Shown: positions 44,401 through 54,557, counted from the stretch's first letter. The stretch is 64,000 nt of DNA from JBCCSZ01 sp039821145 (GCA_039821145.1 JBCBOS010000015.1:124001-188000); one strand, 5' to 3'. Numbers and translations are program-made. Notes: generated by a model not told the origin, from the letters alone.

Positions 44401-47290
44401 TGCTGTTGTAGGTAAATGTGGTGCCTACATGATATCCCTGTTGCCCACTTCTTTGACGAAGGACGCCAACATAGTTGGGCCGATTGGGTACGGGCCCAGC
44501 ATAGCGCCTGAAGGAAGAAGAGGTCGTAATGGTTTCGATCCCATTGCTCTCGACCTTTCTCGTTACGTTTCCATAAGCGTCATAGGTAAAGGTGGTATTC
44601 TCTGTTTGCGTCTCCAAGTACTGATTCTCCGTCATACTATTGGTGCGCAGCCAATAACTTTTGCCGGGCCGTGAGACAAAGCTGTGATTGTAATCGGTTT
44701 GCTCAAACAAGTAGTTGGTTGAGTTGACACGCCTTTGGATTCGCTTGATGGTCATCAGGTAAATGCCGCTGGGGTTGTAATACTCAGACTCTGTTCGCGT
44801 GTTGTTGTCCAAGTCGATGATGCGAAACTTCCGGAAGCCCATGAATCCTTTTCCGCCTCGGTGTACATAGGCATCCTCATATCTATAGTTTTTGGTAAAG
44901 TAACCACCATTGCCATCATCTCCCTCCATTTTTTGGGTCAAATAAATGGGAGCTGTGACGGTATTCCGCGGGTAGCCAGTAGAAGATGACCTGCTGTAAA
45001 AGTTGAAGGTCTCTGTCATGCGGCGGTAAGAGATGTTGGTCTGCTTGCTGTGTCCATCCGCTATGTAGTGCAACAAATGTTCTTTTCCAAACCTCTTGAG
45101 ATACAGAACGGTGGGAGCCAGTGAAGTACCAGAACGATTGATGATGAAATCGGTTCGCCCATCGCCATTGAGATCACTTTGGGTCAAGCGAAGAGATCCC
45201 AACTGCCCCCCGTAGTACTCTAACTCATAGGCAAATCCATTTCCGGTGCTGTAGTAGATGCCGAGGTTGGATCCGTTGCCAGTTCTCCAGCCGTGCATGA
45301 TGTCGGTCTTGCCATCGCCATTGAAATCACCGAGTTCCAATTTATCGTCATCGGTTCTGTTACGCAGGTTGGGCCGTCTATTGAAGGAAAACGCTTGTGG
45401 CGTAAAACCACTTTTCCCGGTGCTGATGTACTTGTACCATTGGCTGTTGTTGTCGGTCTGGCTGCGACGAAGTAGCATATCCGTTTTGCCATCGCCGTTG
45501 AAATCGCCAAAGTACATTTTGGAATTGCCAGAGGGCAGACCAGTGGAGATTGTCTGGGCACTGATGCTGCTTCCATTTTGGGTAAAACTGCAGATCACTG
45601 GAGTGAATCCGTTTACCCTCATCAACTCCATTTTTCCATCACCATCTACGTCCAAGACCCTGATGTCGTCGGCTTCTACCCAGCTATTGGCTGGATAGCT
45701 TCCGATGCCCAAACCGGAGACCTCAACATTTCTGATGGAGGTTCCCCCCAAGGTCATGTATGCTTTGTAGCCATTGCCTTCGCTCAAGAACAAAATGTAA
45801 TCGGTCTTGCCATCGCCATTGAAGTCGCCCGAATAATAAAACTTCAAAGATCGGTGGATGTAATTGAACAATCCCGGCAAGGTGGGGCTGGAGGAAGTGA
45901 AAGAACTGCCTGTACTTGTATACATTGTCAGGCCACGCAATTTTTGCAAGTTGAATAGCGTAGGAACGGTCACTTGCGTAGTCATGATGTCATCGCGACC
46001 GTCGCCATTGAAGTCATCGGTACTCAAGTTGCTGAAGTTGGAAAAAGTAGAACCATAGTAGACAGAAGTTTCAATGGGCAAAGACCGGTTGTAGGTCAAG
46101 GAATAATTGGAACTGCTTGCGGTTCGCTTGTACACCTTGATTGCTGAGTTGAATTTGATGCCAGAGCGGTAGGTAATGGGAGCCGCCAGGATGTCGGTGT
46201 AGCCATCGCCATCAAAGTCACCAGAAAAGAAATCGACATTTTGGTTTCGAAAAGTTGAGAGTGTTCCGGTGCTGAGATCGACCGGGCGATTGCCGTATTG
46301 GAAGACGGTTGTATTCAAAGAAATGCCTCCCTCTCCTTTCTCTTTGATAGAATTGAGCAAGGATCTGTAGCCATCATAACTGTAGCGAAACTCGTACTCC
46401 TTAAACGTTCTGCTTTCGGCCCGTATGGAGATGCGATCCAATAGAAAACGACTCACAATACTTGAGCCACCTTCGTAGATGGTATTCTGGTCAGTTCTGG
46501 TTTTGTAGTAAAAAAGGATTCGATTGTAGGGAAGTTGTCCGGTAAGGGAGTTGCCTGTATATCTGACTTCGCTGATGCGATGATCGCGATATGTACTGGT
46601 GTAGTTGAATTCGATGTAGTTGCCATCTGGGTAGCGGATTTTACTCAACTTCCAATACATGACAGCACCACTGCTGTTGCCAATGAGTCGAGAGCTTGTA
46701 CTTCCGCCATATTCCAAAATGATCCCGTCTTTGGTTTGCAACTCAAAACGCGAGGGGCCAGCCGATGAACTTCCATAAGAAGTGACGACGGAAAAATCAT
46801 CCGACTCTTTGCGGTAGGTTGCGCCATTGGCTCCGTAGGTGCCTCCCCGCAAAGTCAGCCGCATGCCGTCCAAATAAAATCGGTCGGAGGAACGGAGGTT
46901 GACTGGAGATGCCTTGCCATCGAAGTGAATGTTGTGATTGCCACGGGTGATGATGGACAGGCCGTCAAGATCCCAGCCTCTTCCCAATATGCCATCTCCT
47001 CTATGGGAGTTGTAGCCAATGGCCAATTCGGGAACAATGTCGTTGGTACCCGGAGGTACAGCGATGGGAATGGTATAGGAAAAACCTCCCGTAGCATTGG
47101 TCGATGCCTGTGCGGGAGTGGCACCAACCGCATAAGTTGTAGGGTTTGTATAAATGGGTTTGTTGGCAATATTGGGGTAGGTATTCAAAGGGACATAACT
47201 AACATTCTGTGCCTGCAGCATCTGTCCAAAGATGCAACAACAGAACACAAGTAAGCCAAGTGCTAAACGATTTCTAAGATATAAACTCAT
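41402..47290 (-). CDS. unit 6 B protein: SpvB/FG-GAP/RHS cocoon, divergent CT
   Basis: 1962 codons from the ATG at 47290 (MSLYLRNRLALGLL); an in-frame ATG five codons earlier is less like the paralogues. Signal peptide; SpvB-like domain with the clade II variant IAVPPGTNDIVPELAIGYNS; seven FG-GAP-like repeats (VLDVDGDGKMELM, YFGDFNGDGKTDML); YD repeats; core LYLGDFERQMKQGATKDIHY and NNPLSYTDPNGE (about 1719). The linker has small-residue hydrophobic helices (IGAVVGAYAGASIAS, IVGAFIGAALGAII). The CT is unique in the array: GKNWIKEDGIFSSFTLDAG aligns loosely with GGNWIN.D..FYN of units 7-9, but the remainder (SFKMVQDIIKGDVYSDF, FGKEELKDYIKFSE) has no counterpart. I recognise no catalytic motif there. 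Two shell cysteines are present. Confidence 0.9.
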   Translation of the reverse strand: MSLYLRNRLALGLLVFCCCIFGQMLQAQNVSYVPLNTYPNIANKPIYTNPTTYAVGATPAQASTNATGGFSYTIPIAVPPGTNDIVPELAIGYNSHRGDGILGRGWDLDGLSIITRGNHNIHFDGKASPVNLRSSDRFYLDGMRLTLRGGTYGANGATYRKESDDFSVVTSYGSSSAGPSRFELQTKDGIILEYGGSTSSRLIGNSSGAVMYWKLSKIRYPDGNYIEFNYTSTYRDHRISEVRYTGNSLTGQLPYNRILFYYKTRTDQNTIYEGGSSIVSRFLLDRISIRAESRTFKEYEFRYSYDGYRSLLNSIKEKGEGGISLNTTVFQYGNRPVDLSTGTLSTFRNQNVDFFSGDFDGDGYTDILAAPITYRSGIKFNSAIKVYKRTASSSNYSLTYNRSLPIETSVYYGSTFSNFSNLSTDDFNGDGRDDIMTTQVTVPTLFNLQKLRGLTMYTSTGSSFTSSSPTLPGLFNYIHRSLKFYYSGDFNGDGKTDYILFLSEGNGYKAYMTLGGTSIRNVEVSGLGIGSYPANSWVEADDIRVLDVDGDGKMELMRVNGFTPVICSFTQNGSSISAQTISTGLPSGNSKMYFGDFNGDGKTDMLLRRSQTDNNSQWYKYISTGKSGFTPQAFSFNRRPNLRNRTDDDKLELGDFNGDGKTDIMHGWRTGNGSNLGIYYSTGNGFAYELEYYGGQLGSLRLTQSDLNGDGRTDFIINRSGTSLAPTVLYLKRFGKEHLLHYIADGHSKQTNISYRRMTETFNFYSRSSSTGYPRNTVTAPIYLTQKMEGDDGNGGYFTKNYRYEDAYVHRGGKGFMGFRKFRIIDLDNNTRTESEYYNPSGIYLMTIKRIQRRVNSTNYLFEQTDYNHSFVSRPGKSYWLRTNSMTENQYLETQTENTTFTYDAYGNVTRKVESNGIETITTSSSFRRYAGPVPNRPNYVGVLRQRSGQQGYHVGTTFTYNSKGQLTSKKLHSGLPRQITIDYSYDGFGNVNTETKRGLGMSSRHTTLVYDSKGRFVIRTVNTLGQATSATYDNKWGKPITTTDIGGLVTRYRYDAFGRLIETTLPTGSVITESYVFNTSPAYGSTYYHQTSQIGKPTQWVYYDNLDRKIRHHRKGYQNATVYEIWTYDSRGRLKTERAPYKSGESTFTTTYNYDTFNRPTSEVNPFGTTRYSYSYSSGKTKLTKTNPAGQVSTIEMDASGRKTKTTDNGGTLTFTHTSLGKLKEVKLGSTVLVSNQYDSYGNKTRTTDKNGGTFIYEYNVFKELAATTNGNGHRYTMNYDRLGRITGRKGPGEDIRYSYVFSGPARTKISKVINNLSQDQEEFFYDSYGRVNQKRDRISGTSLTCSYTYDNTSKVTSKTYPSGLRLLYTYDFNGYLTHVRRAGELITLFTIQSANGRGQHTSYKLGNNRTSTVTYNQGIPTRYYTAGIQDLRMNWNYANGNLNSRQDVIKGRTENFTYDNLNRLRTARVVGQPTKSVNYASNGNITSKTDVGSYTYPTSGKINAILKVSNPNNTIPTVTQDITYNGFDQPTKLKEGSFELDYTYGYNRNRNKSVLKQNGSVKTTRLYLGDFERQMKQGATKDIHYVNAGQGTIAIVVKENNSYKYYYTYTDHLGSIVRVTDRLGNTVAEQNFDPWGRKRNVNTWTYSNVNSVPDWLYRGYTGHEDMPEFRLINMNGRMYDPIVGRMLSVDNYVQAPNSTQSYNRYSYVFNNPLSYTDPNGELAWFVPIIIGAVVGAYAGASIASGSWDFTQWDDKAWKGAIVGAFIGAALGAIIAPKIAATGIKAAAKGSLKGFKFTVKVIKKANLKMATSGFSNDFEWDLDKMYKSALVGAGLEAFNELEGLGVKLFEGTIFGNETAKEIAGSVLNSMGKNWIKEDGIFSSFTLDAGVLRTTFNSDFFDGKWFSLSNQLELITESSFKMVQDIIKGDVYSDFTLYFLSTSFGKEELKDYIKFSEKISNM

Positions 47291-47369
47291 AATTTGTAAT
47301 AGCATTTTTGGTGAAATGAAGATTTGTAAGGTTAGCTATACAAGATTAATCGAGTTGTGTGTCGTGATC

Positions 47370-47957
47370 TTATGGCTGATCAGATTTGATGAGCATGCTC
47401 AGCCGACGCTCCTCCTTGTGGACCAAGGTGATGACATAGGCACCCACCGGCAGCGAAGACACATCGATGTCTCTGCCATCGCCCAAGACGCGCTGAGACA
47501 AAATTTGGCCATCCATACTGATGACACTCAAAGTAGATTCTGGATTCAATCCCTCTCCCGAAATGGAAAAACTACTCATGGTAGGATTGGGGAAAACAAG
47601 CATGTTCGACAGATCGGAAAAGTTTTGATCCGTCAAGGCAATCGCCTCTTTGTTGGCTTGGTCGGAAGACTGCAAATCCAATGCACCGGGTTGGCTCAGG
47701 AGAGCCTCCAACTGCAGGATTTCCTTTTCAAGGCCTTCCTCATCTGCCGTCGCTTGCAAGTCCAAGAATTGGGTTGCTTGATCTTCTGTTGCATCTGTGT
47801 AGCGCATGGGACGGTTCTCCAGACAGATGTACCGCTTGATGCGATTGCCTCCACTGTCGTGGTCAAACTTGATCCCACAATTGGTCAAAGAGGTGGGAAG
47901 CTGAGCCGACAATGAAGTACAGGCAATGAAGAAAAAAAATAGAATGACATTTCTCAT
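47370..47957 (-). CDS. unit 6 A protein: degenerate YD-loop protein with T9SS type-A sorting domain
   Basis: 195 codons from the ATG at 47957 (MRNVILFFFFIACTSLSAQ signal peptide); the frame extends two codons to a TTG that is unlikely to be used. The loop CGIKFDHDSGGNRIKRYIC keeps the C-x17-C spacing and GNR, but the canonical YD has become HD, the only such change among the eight copies. Acidic helix EEGLEKEILQLEALL is shorter than in units 1-5. Sorting domain VFPNPTMSSFSISGEG, SVISMDGQ, LPVGAYVITL, LSMLIKSDQP. B6 follows after 79 bp. Confidence 0.9.
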   Translation of the reverse strand: MRNVILFFFFIACTSLSAQLPTSLTNCGIKFDHDSGGNRIKRYICLENRPMRYTDATEDQATQFLDLQATADEEGLEKEILQLEALLSQPGALDLQSSDQANKEAIALTDQNFSDLSNMLVFPNPTMSSFSISGEGLNPESTLSVISMDGQILSQRVLGDGRDIDVSSLPVGAYVITLVHKEERRLSMLIKSDQP

Positions 47958-48394
47958 ATACAAGTATTTTAAGCTGTAAAAAAATCAATGAACGGTTGGG
48001 CCGTATGGGTGACCGAACACCCTACGGAGAGCACTTACTCAGACAAGTCGATGACATCGACGAAAAGGATGCTTTCCCTTCCTCAACGTGTACAACTCAT
48101 CCACTGCCACCTGACGATTGACAAGTGACACCCAGTCAGCAGACACAAAACCATCAGGCCATCTATTGACAGCATGTCAATGACAGTCTACTGGTATCAT
48201 CTAATACAGTAAGTTTTAACTAATGGAACACACGATGATGAATACTGCTATGTAAACGCGCTACCACAATAAGCGCTCACTTATTGATGGTGTATGAAAA
48301 TTTGTATCGGGCAAAAAACTAAAAATTAATTTAGCTAAAGATTTGAACTTGGTATCAACGCTGTAAAATTGAAAACACGATTTATTGACTGGAC

Positions 48395-48402
48395 CAAAAG
48401 TA
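48395..48402 (-). promoter_or_regulatory. possible -7 element of unit 6
   Basis: TACTTTTG in transcript sense, matching TAnnTTTG, with a T-rich region about 20 nt upstream instead of a clear TTTAC. It lies about 440 bp before the A6 ATG. Confidence 0.4.
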
Positions 48403-48536
48403 CGACATTCAAACTGAAAAAAAAAGAGAACAAAATGTCAATTTTAGTCCTAATTGGCCAAGGTGGACTCCCCAACATCATTTGCCCATACAAAATACTC
48501 ATATGACCTCCATGGCGGAATCATTTGTACAAAAAA

Positions 48537-48562
48537 GTCATCAACTCCGGAGAGCTGATGAC
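48537..48562 (-). terminator. Rho-independent terminator of unit 7
   Basis: GTCATCAGCT / AGTTGATGAC stem with a CTCCGG loop, followed by six T in transcript sense, 50 bp past the B7 stop. Confidence 0.8.
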
Positions 48563-48611
48563 TGCTGTTTTTGACAAGGCAATGACTCAGTTGATTCTGT
48601 TTTCCTCCTTC

Positions 48612-51600
48612 CTAAGAGGAGCCCAATTTACTGGCAAACTGACCAATGAACGAGATGGCATCTTTGCCGTTGAAAAATGCACTCTTGTCAAGTTTGGAAA
48701 ACTCGGGAAAGAGCCTGTCGATCAAACCGTTTTGATGGGTCAGGGTCAACTTTTGGAAGTCAACTCCCAGCTCCCCTCCATCGATGAGGCCCAGCAGCGC
48801 AATGGCTTCGGGCAGCAGACTGCCGATGTTGTCCTGCCAGCGCCAGACCGGATTGTCGTATTTTTTCCCAAAGGTGAAACGGATGGGACCAGCTCCTATT
48901 ACCAAATTGTAAAATGGTCTGTCGCCATTGATCCAATTTCCACCAATGGACTGAGCGGCAGAGTAAAACACATCGTTGAGTACTTCGGCTCCCCAGCCCA
49001 TCTTGTCGATCAGGCCAAATCCCTTGGTCACTTCATACACCCCTTTGTAAGCGCCCAGTGCCGCACCGACCAGCCCAGCTCGATAGATGTTGTCGAGGTC
49101 TCCTCCCGACATAGCTGTCGCCGCCATTTTGACATTGGCACCTTTGAGAGCAGAGGTTGTAATGGTCCAAGACTTGCTCAGACTCCCACCAGCCACTTTT
49201 ATCTTCGTGATGGTAACGCCTACCTTTGGCAGAACCACCGCTGCCATCGCACCAACAGCCGCCCCTGCAAAAGCACCGATGATCATGCCTTTCCAGAAAT
49301 TTTCCCTATCCCATTTCAGGAAATTCCACTGGCCACCAGAAGCCATGGAGGCACCTGCATACGCACCAACCACTGCCCCAATGATCACCGGAAAGAACCA
49401 GGCAAGCTCCCCATTGGGATCGGTATAGGACAATGGATTGTTGAAAACATAGGTGTAGCGGTTGTAACTCTGCGTATTGGTTGGCGATTGGATGTGATTG
49501 TCAACACTCAGCATCCGCCCAACAATCGGATCGTACAATCGACCGTTCATGTTGACCAGGCCAAATTCTGCCATGTCCTCGTGCCCAGTATAGCCTCTGT
49601 ACAACCAATCCGGCACAGCATTGACATTGGCATAGGACCAATTGGAGACATTGCGCTTGCGCCCCCATGGATCGAAGTTTTGCTCGGCCACTGTCACCCC
49701 GCTCGCATTGGTCACCCGCAGGATGGAGCCCAAATGATCGGTATAGGTATAGTAAAACTGATAGGCGTTGTTGTGCTTGACCACAATGGCCACCGTCCCC
49801 TGTCCGGCGTTGACATAGTGGATGTCCTTGGTGACGCCCTGCTTGGTCTGTCGTTCAAACTCTCCCAGGTACAAACGCGTGGTTTTCACCGCCCCATTCT
49901 CCTTCAGCACACTCTTGATCCGTCTGCGATCGACACCATAGTCATAGTCCAGCTCAAAATTGCCCTCGCTCACCTTTGAAGGCTGGTCAAATTGGTTGTA
50001 GACAATGTCTTGGGTGACGGTGGGAATCACATTGCTCGTATTGCCGACCCGAGCCAATGCATTGATCTTGCCGTTCAGATAGGAATAGTTGCCAACATCT
50101 GTTTTGGAAGTGATGTTGCCGTTGGAGGCATAGTTGACGCTCTTGATGGGCTGGCCGTTGACTTGGGCGGTTGTCAGTCGATTGAGATTGTCGTAGGTAA
50201 AGTATTCAATCCGACCTTTGATCACGTCCTGGCGATGGTTCAAGTTGCCGTTTGCGTAGTTCCAATTCATGTACAAGTCCTGCACACCAGATGCAAAGTA
50301 ACGAGTGGGCACACCTTGGTTGTAAGTGACCGTTGTTGTCTTGTTATTTCCCAACTTGTACGAAGTATACTGTTGCCGACCGTTCATCGCCTGATTGGTA
50401 AACAAAGTGTGATTGCTGGCCAAGTGCTTGATGCTGGTCAAAATGCCGTTGGCATCGTAGGAATAGTTCAATCGCAATCCGGACGGAAATGTTTTGGAAG
50501 TGACGTCACCAAACGAATTGTGGGTGTATTGGGTAGATAAGTAGGAACCATCGATCCGTTCCAATTTCTGGGTCATCCGGCCATAGGAGTCGTAGTAAAA
50601 CTGCTCTCGGTCAATGGAGAGGGTATTGTAAATGATGCGAGCCTTGTTTCTGGCTGCACCAGTGGTGTAATAAAGGTAGCGCCGATCCTCTCCGGGGCCA
50701 TGTCGCCGGGTCATCTGTCCCAATTGGTTGTACTGTGTATGATAGGTGTGGCCATTGGCATTGGTCTGGGAAATCATTTCCCCGTAGGCGTTGTAGTTGT
50801 ACGAAATGGTCCCTGCATTTTTGTCCACCACCTGGGTTTTGTTTCCATACAAATCATTGGTGATGCTGACCATGGTGACGTTCCCCAGCTTGATTTGCTT
50901 GACCAAGCCCTGGCTGTCGTGGGTGTAGCTGAGGGTGCCGCCATTGTCTGTCGCTCTGGTCTTTCGCTCGCTGACATCCATCTCGACCGTCGAGCTTTGT
51001 CCGGCTGCATCCGTTTTGGTCACCTTGGAAATGCCCGAAGCATAGGAGTAAGCGTAGGTCGTCGTCCCGAAGGGATTGGACATACTGGTGCGCCGATTGT
51101 AATTGTCGTAGTAAAAGGTGGTGGTAAAAGTCGTTTCGCCAGACTTGTGAGGAGCCCGCTGGGTCTTCAGTCTTCCCCTGCTATCAAAGGTCCACCTCTG
51201 ATAGATGGTCGCATTGGCATGGGCCTTTTTTTCATGTCTCACCTTTCGATCCAATTTGTCGTAGTAGGTCCATTGATCAGGCCTGCCTGGATGACTGACT
51301 CGGTGGTAGTAGGTACTGCCAGAATTGGCATAAAAAGGATAACTTTCCACAATGACAACAGAAGTTGGTGTGGTGGTGGTAGTGCGTCTTCCAAAGGCAT
51401 CGTATGTGAAGGTGGTTGTCAAGCCGTTGACTCCGGTGACGGAGAGTTGTTTGCCCCATTTGTTGTCGTAGGTAGCTGTCTGGCTTTGCCCCAATGCATT
51501 GGTGGAAGAAAGGAGGAAGCGACCTTTTGCATCGTATGCTTTGCTGGTGCTGCGAGTGCTCACCCCTGGTGCCGAGATGGCCTCGGTGGTATTATTGCCC

Positions 51601-54557
51601 AGATTGTTGTATGTGTAGGTTGTGGTCAGTGGTCGCTGCGTACCGTAGAATTTCGTCATGGAAGTCAGCTGACCTTTGTTGTTGTAGTAAAAGCGGTCGG
51701 TGACAATGTGCGCTGCTTGCCCAGTCCGTTGCCGATCCACAGTGTTGATGGTCAGTCGATTGGGCATGGGGCCACCATATTGCTCAAAGATGCTGGTGGT
51801 AATGGTGGTCTCGACTCCATTGTTGGCGACTTCTCGCACGATGTTCCCGTGGTTGTCATAGGTGTACACGGAGGTCTTCGTCTGTCCTTGCAAGTACAGA
51901 TGTTCTGTCAACCCGTCTATCCGTAACCAATAGCTTTTGTTGGGTCGAGCGATCAAGGACCGACTGTAGTTGATCTGGTTGAAAAGGTAGCCAGTCGAAT
52001 GGACATACCTCCGTACCTGATGCGGTGCCAGGATGTAGACAGTTGGGTCTTGGTTTTTGTGTATCTCTGTCCGCACATCATTTGTCAAGTCAATGGAATG
52101 AAATTCTCTGAATCCCAAAAAGCCTTTGCCCGTCCTGAGCACATAGGCATCTTCGTAGCGATAGCGGGTCTCAAAATATCCTCCGATGCCATTGTCCTGC
52201 TGCAGTTGATAGGTCAGGTAAAGCGGCATGTTCACGGTATTCTGCGGATGGCTGGTGAAAGAAGATTGCAGGTAAAAATTGCTGGGCTGTGTCATCCGGC
52301 GATAGGTAAAATTGGTGCGTCTCAAGTGGCCATCCACCACATTTTGCAAGAGCAATTCTTGTCCCTCTTTTTTGAAATACATCAACACGGGAAACGGACT
52401 GGCTCCCGTATGTGCCAGCAAGTCTGTGCGGCCATCGCCATTGAGGTCGCATTGAAGGCTTGGCAAGGTACTCAGGGAATCGCTGTAGGTTTCGGACTCA
52501 TAGCGGAAGGTTTTTCCCTGGCTATAATACAGGTCCAGCCGGAGACTTGTGTTTTGGGTCCTGCTGTGCAATACATCGGTTTTCCCATCTCCATTGAAAT
52601 CGCCAATTTCCAATCTGTCATCGTTTTCCTTTCCAGTAATGTCTGGCGTTGTGGTGAATGTGAAGGGAGTACTCACGAAACCTTTTCCGGTAGAAAGATA
52701 GGTCTTCCAATCGCCCCCGTTTGTATTCAGGCTGTTGCGCACCAACATGTCGGTTTTCTGATCGCCATTGAAATCGCCAAAAAAGAGGCGGTGCCATTTG
52801 GTGGGAAATCCCGAATCGTACAATTGATGGGCACTGATGGCATTGCCATTTTCGCGGAAGGTGTAAATTTTGGTTTTGGAATCTTTGACACGCAACAATT
52901 CCATTTTGCCATCGCCATCAAAATCAATGACTCGGATGTCGTCTGCGTTGAACCAATCGCCGCTGAGATAGAGAGTCGCCAGTCCTGAGACTTCCACATT
53001 GTTGACATTGGTTCCTCCCAAGGTCATGAACATTTTGTAGCCAATGGCGTCACTCAAAAATAAGATGTAGTCTGTGATGCCATCGCCATTGAAATCTCCC
53101 GGATAAAAGTGGCGCACATTCAAAGGGATGCGATCAAATCCTGCAGGCGGATAAACAAAAGAACTGCTGAAGGATGTTCCCGTACTTTCGTAAAGTCGCA
53201 TGTATTCCAAAATCCTCCAGTTTTGGCTGCCGGAGATGCTGGCCTTCATAGTCATAATGTCGTCGCGGCCATCCCCAGTAAAATCAGAGGTGATGAAATT
53301 GTGGAACTTGGGTACGTTCATTCCATTGACCACCGTCGACTCCGATGGCAAGTTGATGTTGGTCGTGAGTGTGTAATTGGAATTGGTGGCAGTGCGCTGG
53401 TACACCCTGAGCGAGGTATTGTATTGGATGCTGTCGTCGACGGAATAAGAATAGGGAGAGGTGAGAATATCGGTGTACCCATCGCCGTTAAAGTCGCCGG
53501 AAAATACATCTGTCGAGGAGTTGGTAAATGCGGTCAGGGATTCGCTGGAAAAATCAGTGGGCTGGTTGCCGTATTTGAAAATGGTGGTGTTCAAAGCCGA
53601 TCCATCACTTCCCTTTTCGTTGACGGTATTGAGCAAGGAGCGATAATTGTCAAAGCTGTAATACAGTTCATAATTTTTGACCGTGCTGTTTTCTGCTGTT
53701 ACTTCGATGCGATCCAACAAATAGCGACTTTCCAAATTGGAGCCTGCCTCATAAATGGCATTTTGGTCTCTGCGAACTTTGTAGTGAAAGCGGATCAGGT
53801 TGTAAGGCGATTGCCCGGTAATGGTATTTCCCGTATAGCGAATTTCACTGATCCGATTGTCGCGGTCTGTGCTTGTCCAAACAAATTGGATGTAGTTTCC
53901 ATCTCTGTACCAAATTCTGTTGAGTCGCCAGATCAAGACCTCATTGCCGTTTTGGTTGAGGAAGCGGGAATCGGAGCTGTTTCCATATTCCATGATGGTG
54001 CCGTCCTTTTTCTCTAGCTTGAAGTACTGTGGACTCCCATTCATATTTCCATGGGCTGTGACGATGGCAAAATCATCCACCTCCTTTCGGTAGGTCGATC
54101 CATTGGCGCCGTAGGTACCCGAGCGCAAGCTCAGGCGCATGCCATCTAAGAGGAAGCGATCAAAAGAACTGAGATCAACCGGGGTCCGCTTGCCGTCGAA
54201 GTGAACGGATTTTCCATCGCGCGTAATCGATGACAAACCCGAAATGCTCCACCCCTGCCCCAGGACGCCATTGCCCATCATAGAGTTGTAAGCAAGGGCA
54301 ATTTTTGGAGATACGCCATTGGTACCAGGTGCCGCATAAATGGGAATGACATAACTGGCTCCTCCGTTCTCATCCACCGAGGCCTCCGCTGGAATGACAC
54401 CCGTTGGCAGCCTGTTGTCAATTGTTTTATTGGTGATGTGGCTCGTGCCATTCAGGGGGATGTAGCGGATGTTTTGCGCTTCGACCATTTGCACAATCCA
54501 GCATTGACAAAGCAGCAAGAATGACAAGAAAAATATATTTTGATCAATTGATTTCAT
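48612..54557 (-). CDS. unit 7 B protein: SpvB/FG-GAP/RHS cocoon with clade II CT
   Basis: 1981 codons. The open frame extends 64 codons farther upstream into A7, but that part is antisense-like in composition; MKSIDQNIFFLSFLLLCQC gives a clean signal peptide, so the ATG at 54557 is the start. SpvB-like domain with the variant YAAPGTNGVSPKIALAYNS. Seven FG-GAP-like repeats, including FRHFYPGDFNGDG-like and SLQCDLNGDGRTDLLA. YD repeats. Core RLYLGEFERQTKQGVTKDIH and NNPLSYTDPNGE (about 1714). Hydrophobic linker (IIGAFAGAAVGAMAAVVL). CT: SIGGNWINGDRPFYNLVIGA, FTFGKKYDNPVWRWQDNIGS, SLLPEAIALL and terminal FIGQFASKLGSS. The CT is shared with units 8 and 9; I recognise no enzyme family. A7 is 55 bp upstream. 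Confidence 0.9.
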   Translation of the reverse strand: MKSIDQNIFFLSFLLLCQCWIVQMVEAQNIRYIPLNGTSHITNKTIDNRLPTGVIPAEASVDENGGASYVIPIYAAPGTNGVSPKIALAYNSMMGNGVLGQGWSISGLSSITRDGKSVHFDGKRTPVDLSSFDRFLLDGMRLSLRSGTYGANGSTYRKEVDDFAIVTAHGNMNGSPQYFKLEKKDGTIMEYGNSSDSRFLNQNGNEVLIWRLNRIWYRDGNYIQFVWTSTDRDNRISEIRYTGNTITGQSPYNLIRFHYKVRRDQNAIYEAGSNLESRYLLDRIEVTAENSTVKNYELYYSFDNYRSLLNTVNEKGSDGSALNTTIFKYGNQPTDFSSESLTAFTNSSTDVFSGDFNGDGYTDILTSPYSYSVDDSIQYNTSLRVYQRTATNSNYTLTTNINLPSESTVVNGMNVPKFHNFITSDFTGDGRDDIMTMKASISGSQNWRILEYMRLYESTGTSFSSSFVYPPAGFDRIPLNVRHFYPGDFNGDGITDYILFLSDAIGYKMFMTLGGTNVNNVEVSGLATLYLSGDWFNADDIRVIDFDGDGKMELLRVKDSKTKIYTFRENGNAISAHQLYDSGFPTKWHRLFFGDFNGDQKTDMLVRNSLNTNGGDWKTYLSTGKGFVSTPFTFTTTPDITGKENDDRLEIGDFNGDGKTDVLHSRTQNTSLRLDLYYSQGKTFRYESETYSDSLSTLPSLQCDLNGDGRTDLLAHTGASPFPVLMYFKKEGQELLLQNVVDGHLRRTNFTYRRMTQPSNFYLQSSFTSHPQNTVNMPLYLTYQLQQDNGIGGYFETRYRYEDAYVLRTGKGFLGFREFHSIDLTNDVRTEIHKNQDPTVYILAPHQVRRYVHSTGYLFNQINYSRSLIARPNKSYWLRIDGLTEHLYLQGQTKTSVYTYDNHGNIVREVANNGVETTITTSIFEQYGGPMPNRLTINTVDRQRTGQAAHIVTDRFYYNNKGQLTSMTKFYGTQRPLTTTYTYNNLGNNTTEAISAPGVSTRSTSKAYDAKGRFLLSSTNALGQSQTATYDNKWGKQLSVTGVNGLTTTFTYDAFGRRTTTTTPTSVVIVESYPFYANSGSTYYHRVSHPGRPDQWTYYDKLDRKVRHEKKAHANATIYQRWTFDSRGRLKTQRAPHKSGETTFTTTFYYDNYNRRTSMSNPFGTTTYAYSYASGISKVTKTDAAGQSSTVEMDVSERKTRATDNGGTLSYTHDSQGLVKQIKLGNVTMVSITNDLYGNKTQVVDKNAGTISYNYNAYGEMISQTNANGHTYHTQYNQLGQMTRRHGPGEDRRYLYYTTGAARNKARIIYNTLSIDREQFYYDSYGRMTQKLERIDGSYLSTQYTHNSFGDVTSKTFPSGLRLNYSYDANGILTSIKHLASNHTLFTNQAMNGRQQYTSYKLGNNKTTTVTYNQGVPTRYFASGVQDLYMNWNYANGNLNHRQDVIKGRIEYFTYDNLNRLTTAQVNGQPIKSVNYASNGNITSKTDVGNYSYLNGKINALARVGNTSNVIPTVTQDIVYNQFDQPSKVSEGNFELDYDYGVDRRRIKSVLKENGAVKTTRLYLGEFERQTKQGVTKDIHYVNAGQGTVAIVVKHNNAYQFYYTYTDHLGSILRVTNASGVTVAEQNFDPWGRKRNVSNWSYANVNAVPDWLYRGYTGHEDMAEFGLVNMNGRLYDPIVGRMLSVDNHIQSPTNTQSYNRYTYVFNNPLSYTDPNGELAWFFPVIIGAVVGAYAGASMASGGQWNFLKWDRENFWKGMIIGAFAGAAVGAMAAVVLPKVGVTITKIKVAGGSLSKSWTITTSALKGANVKMAATAMSGGDLDNIYRAGLVGAALGAYKGVYEVTKGFGLIDKMGWGAEVLNDVFYSAAQSIGGNWINGDRPFYNLVIGAGPIRFTFGKKYDNPVWRWQDNIGSLLPEAIALLGLIDGGELGVDFQKLTLTHQNGLIDRLFPEFSKLDKSAFFNGKDAISFIGQFASKLGSS

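Larger units (their letters stand above)
47958..48611. other. leader of A6 plus 3' region of unit 7
   Basis: 654 bp. It contains the unit 7 terminator (48537-48562), a weaker promoter candidate (48395-48402), an approximately 425 nt leader and, just before the A6 ATG, the element TTTTTACAGCTTAAAATAC (transcript sense; plus 47964-47982) that recurs before A7 and A8. No credible ORF. Confidence 0.6.
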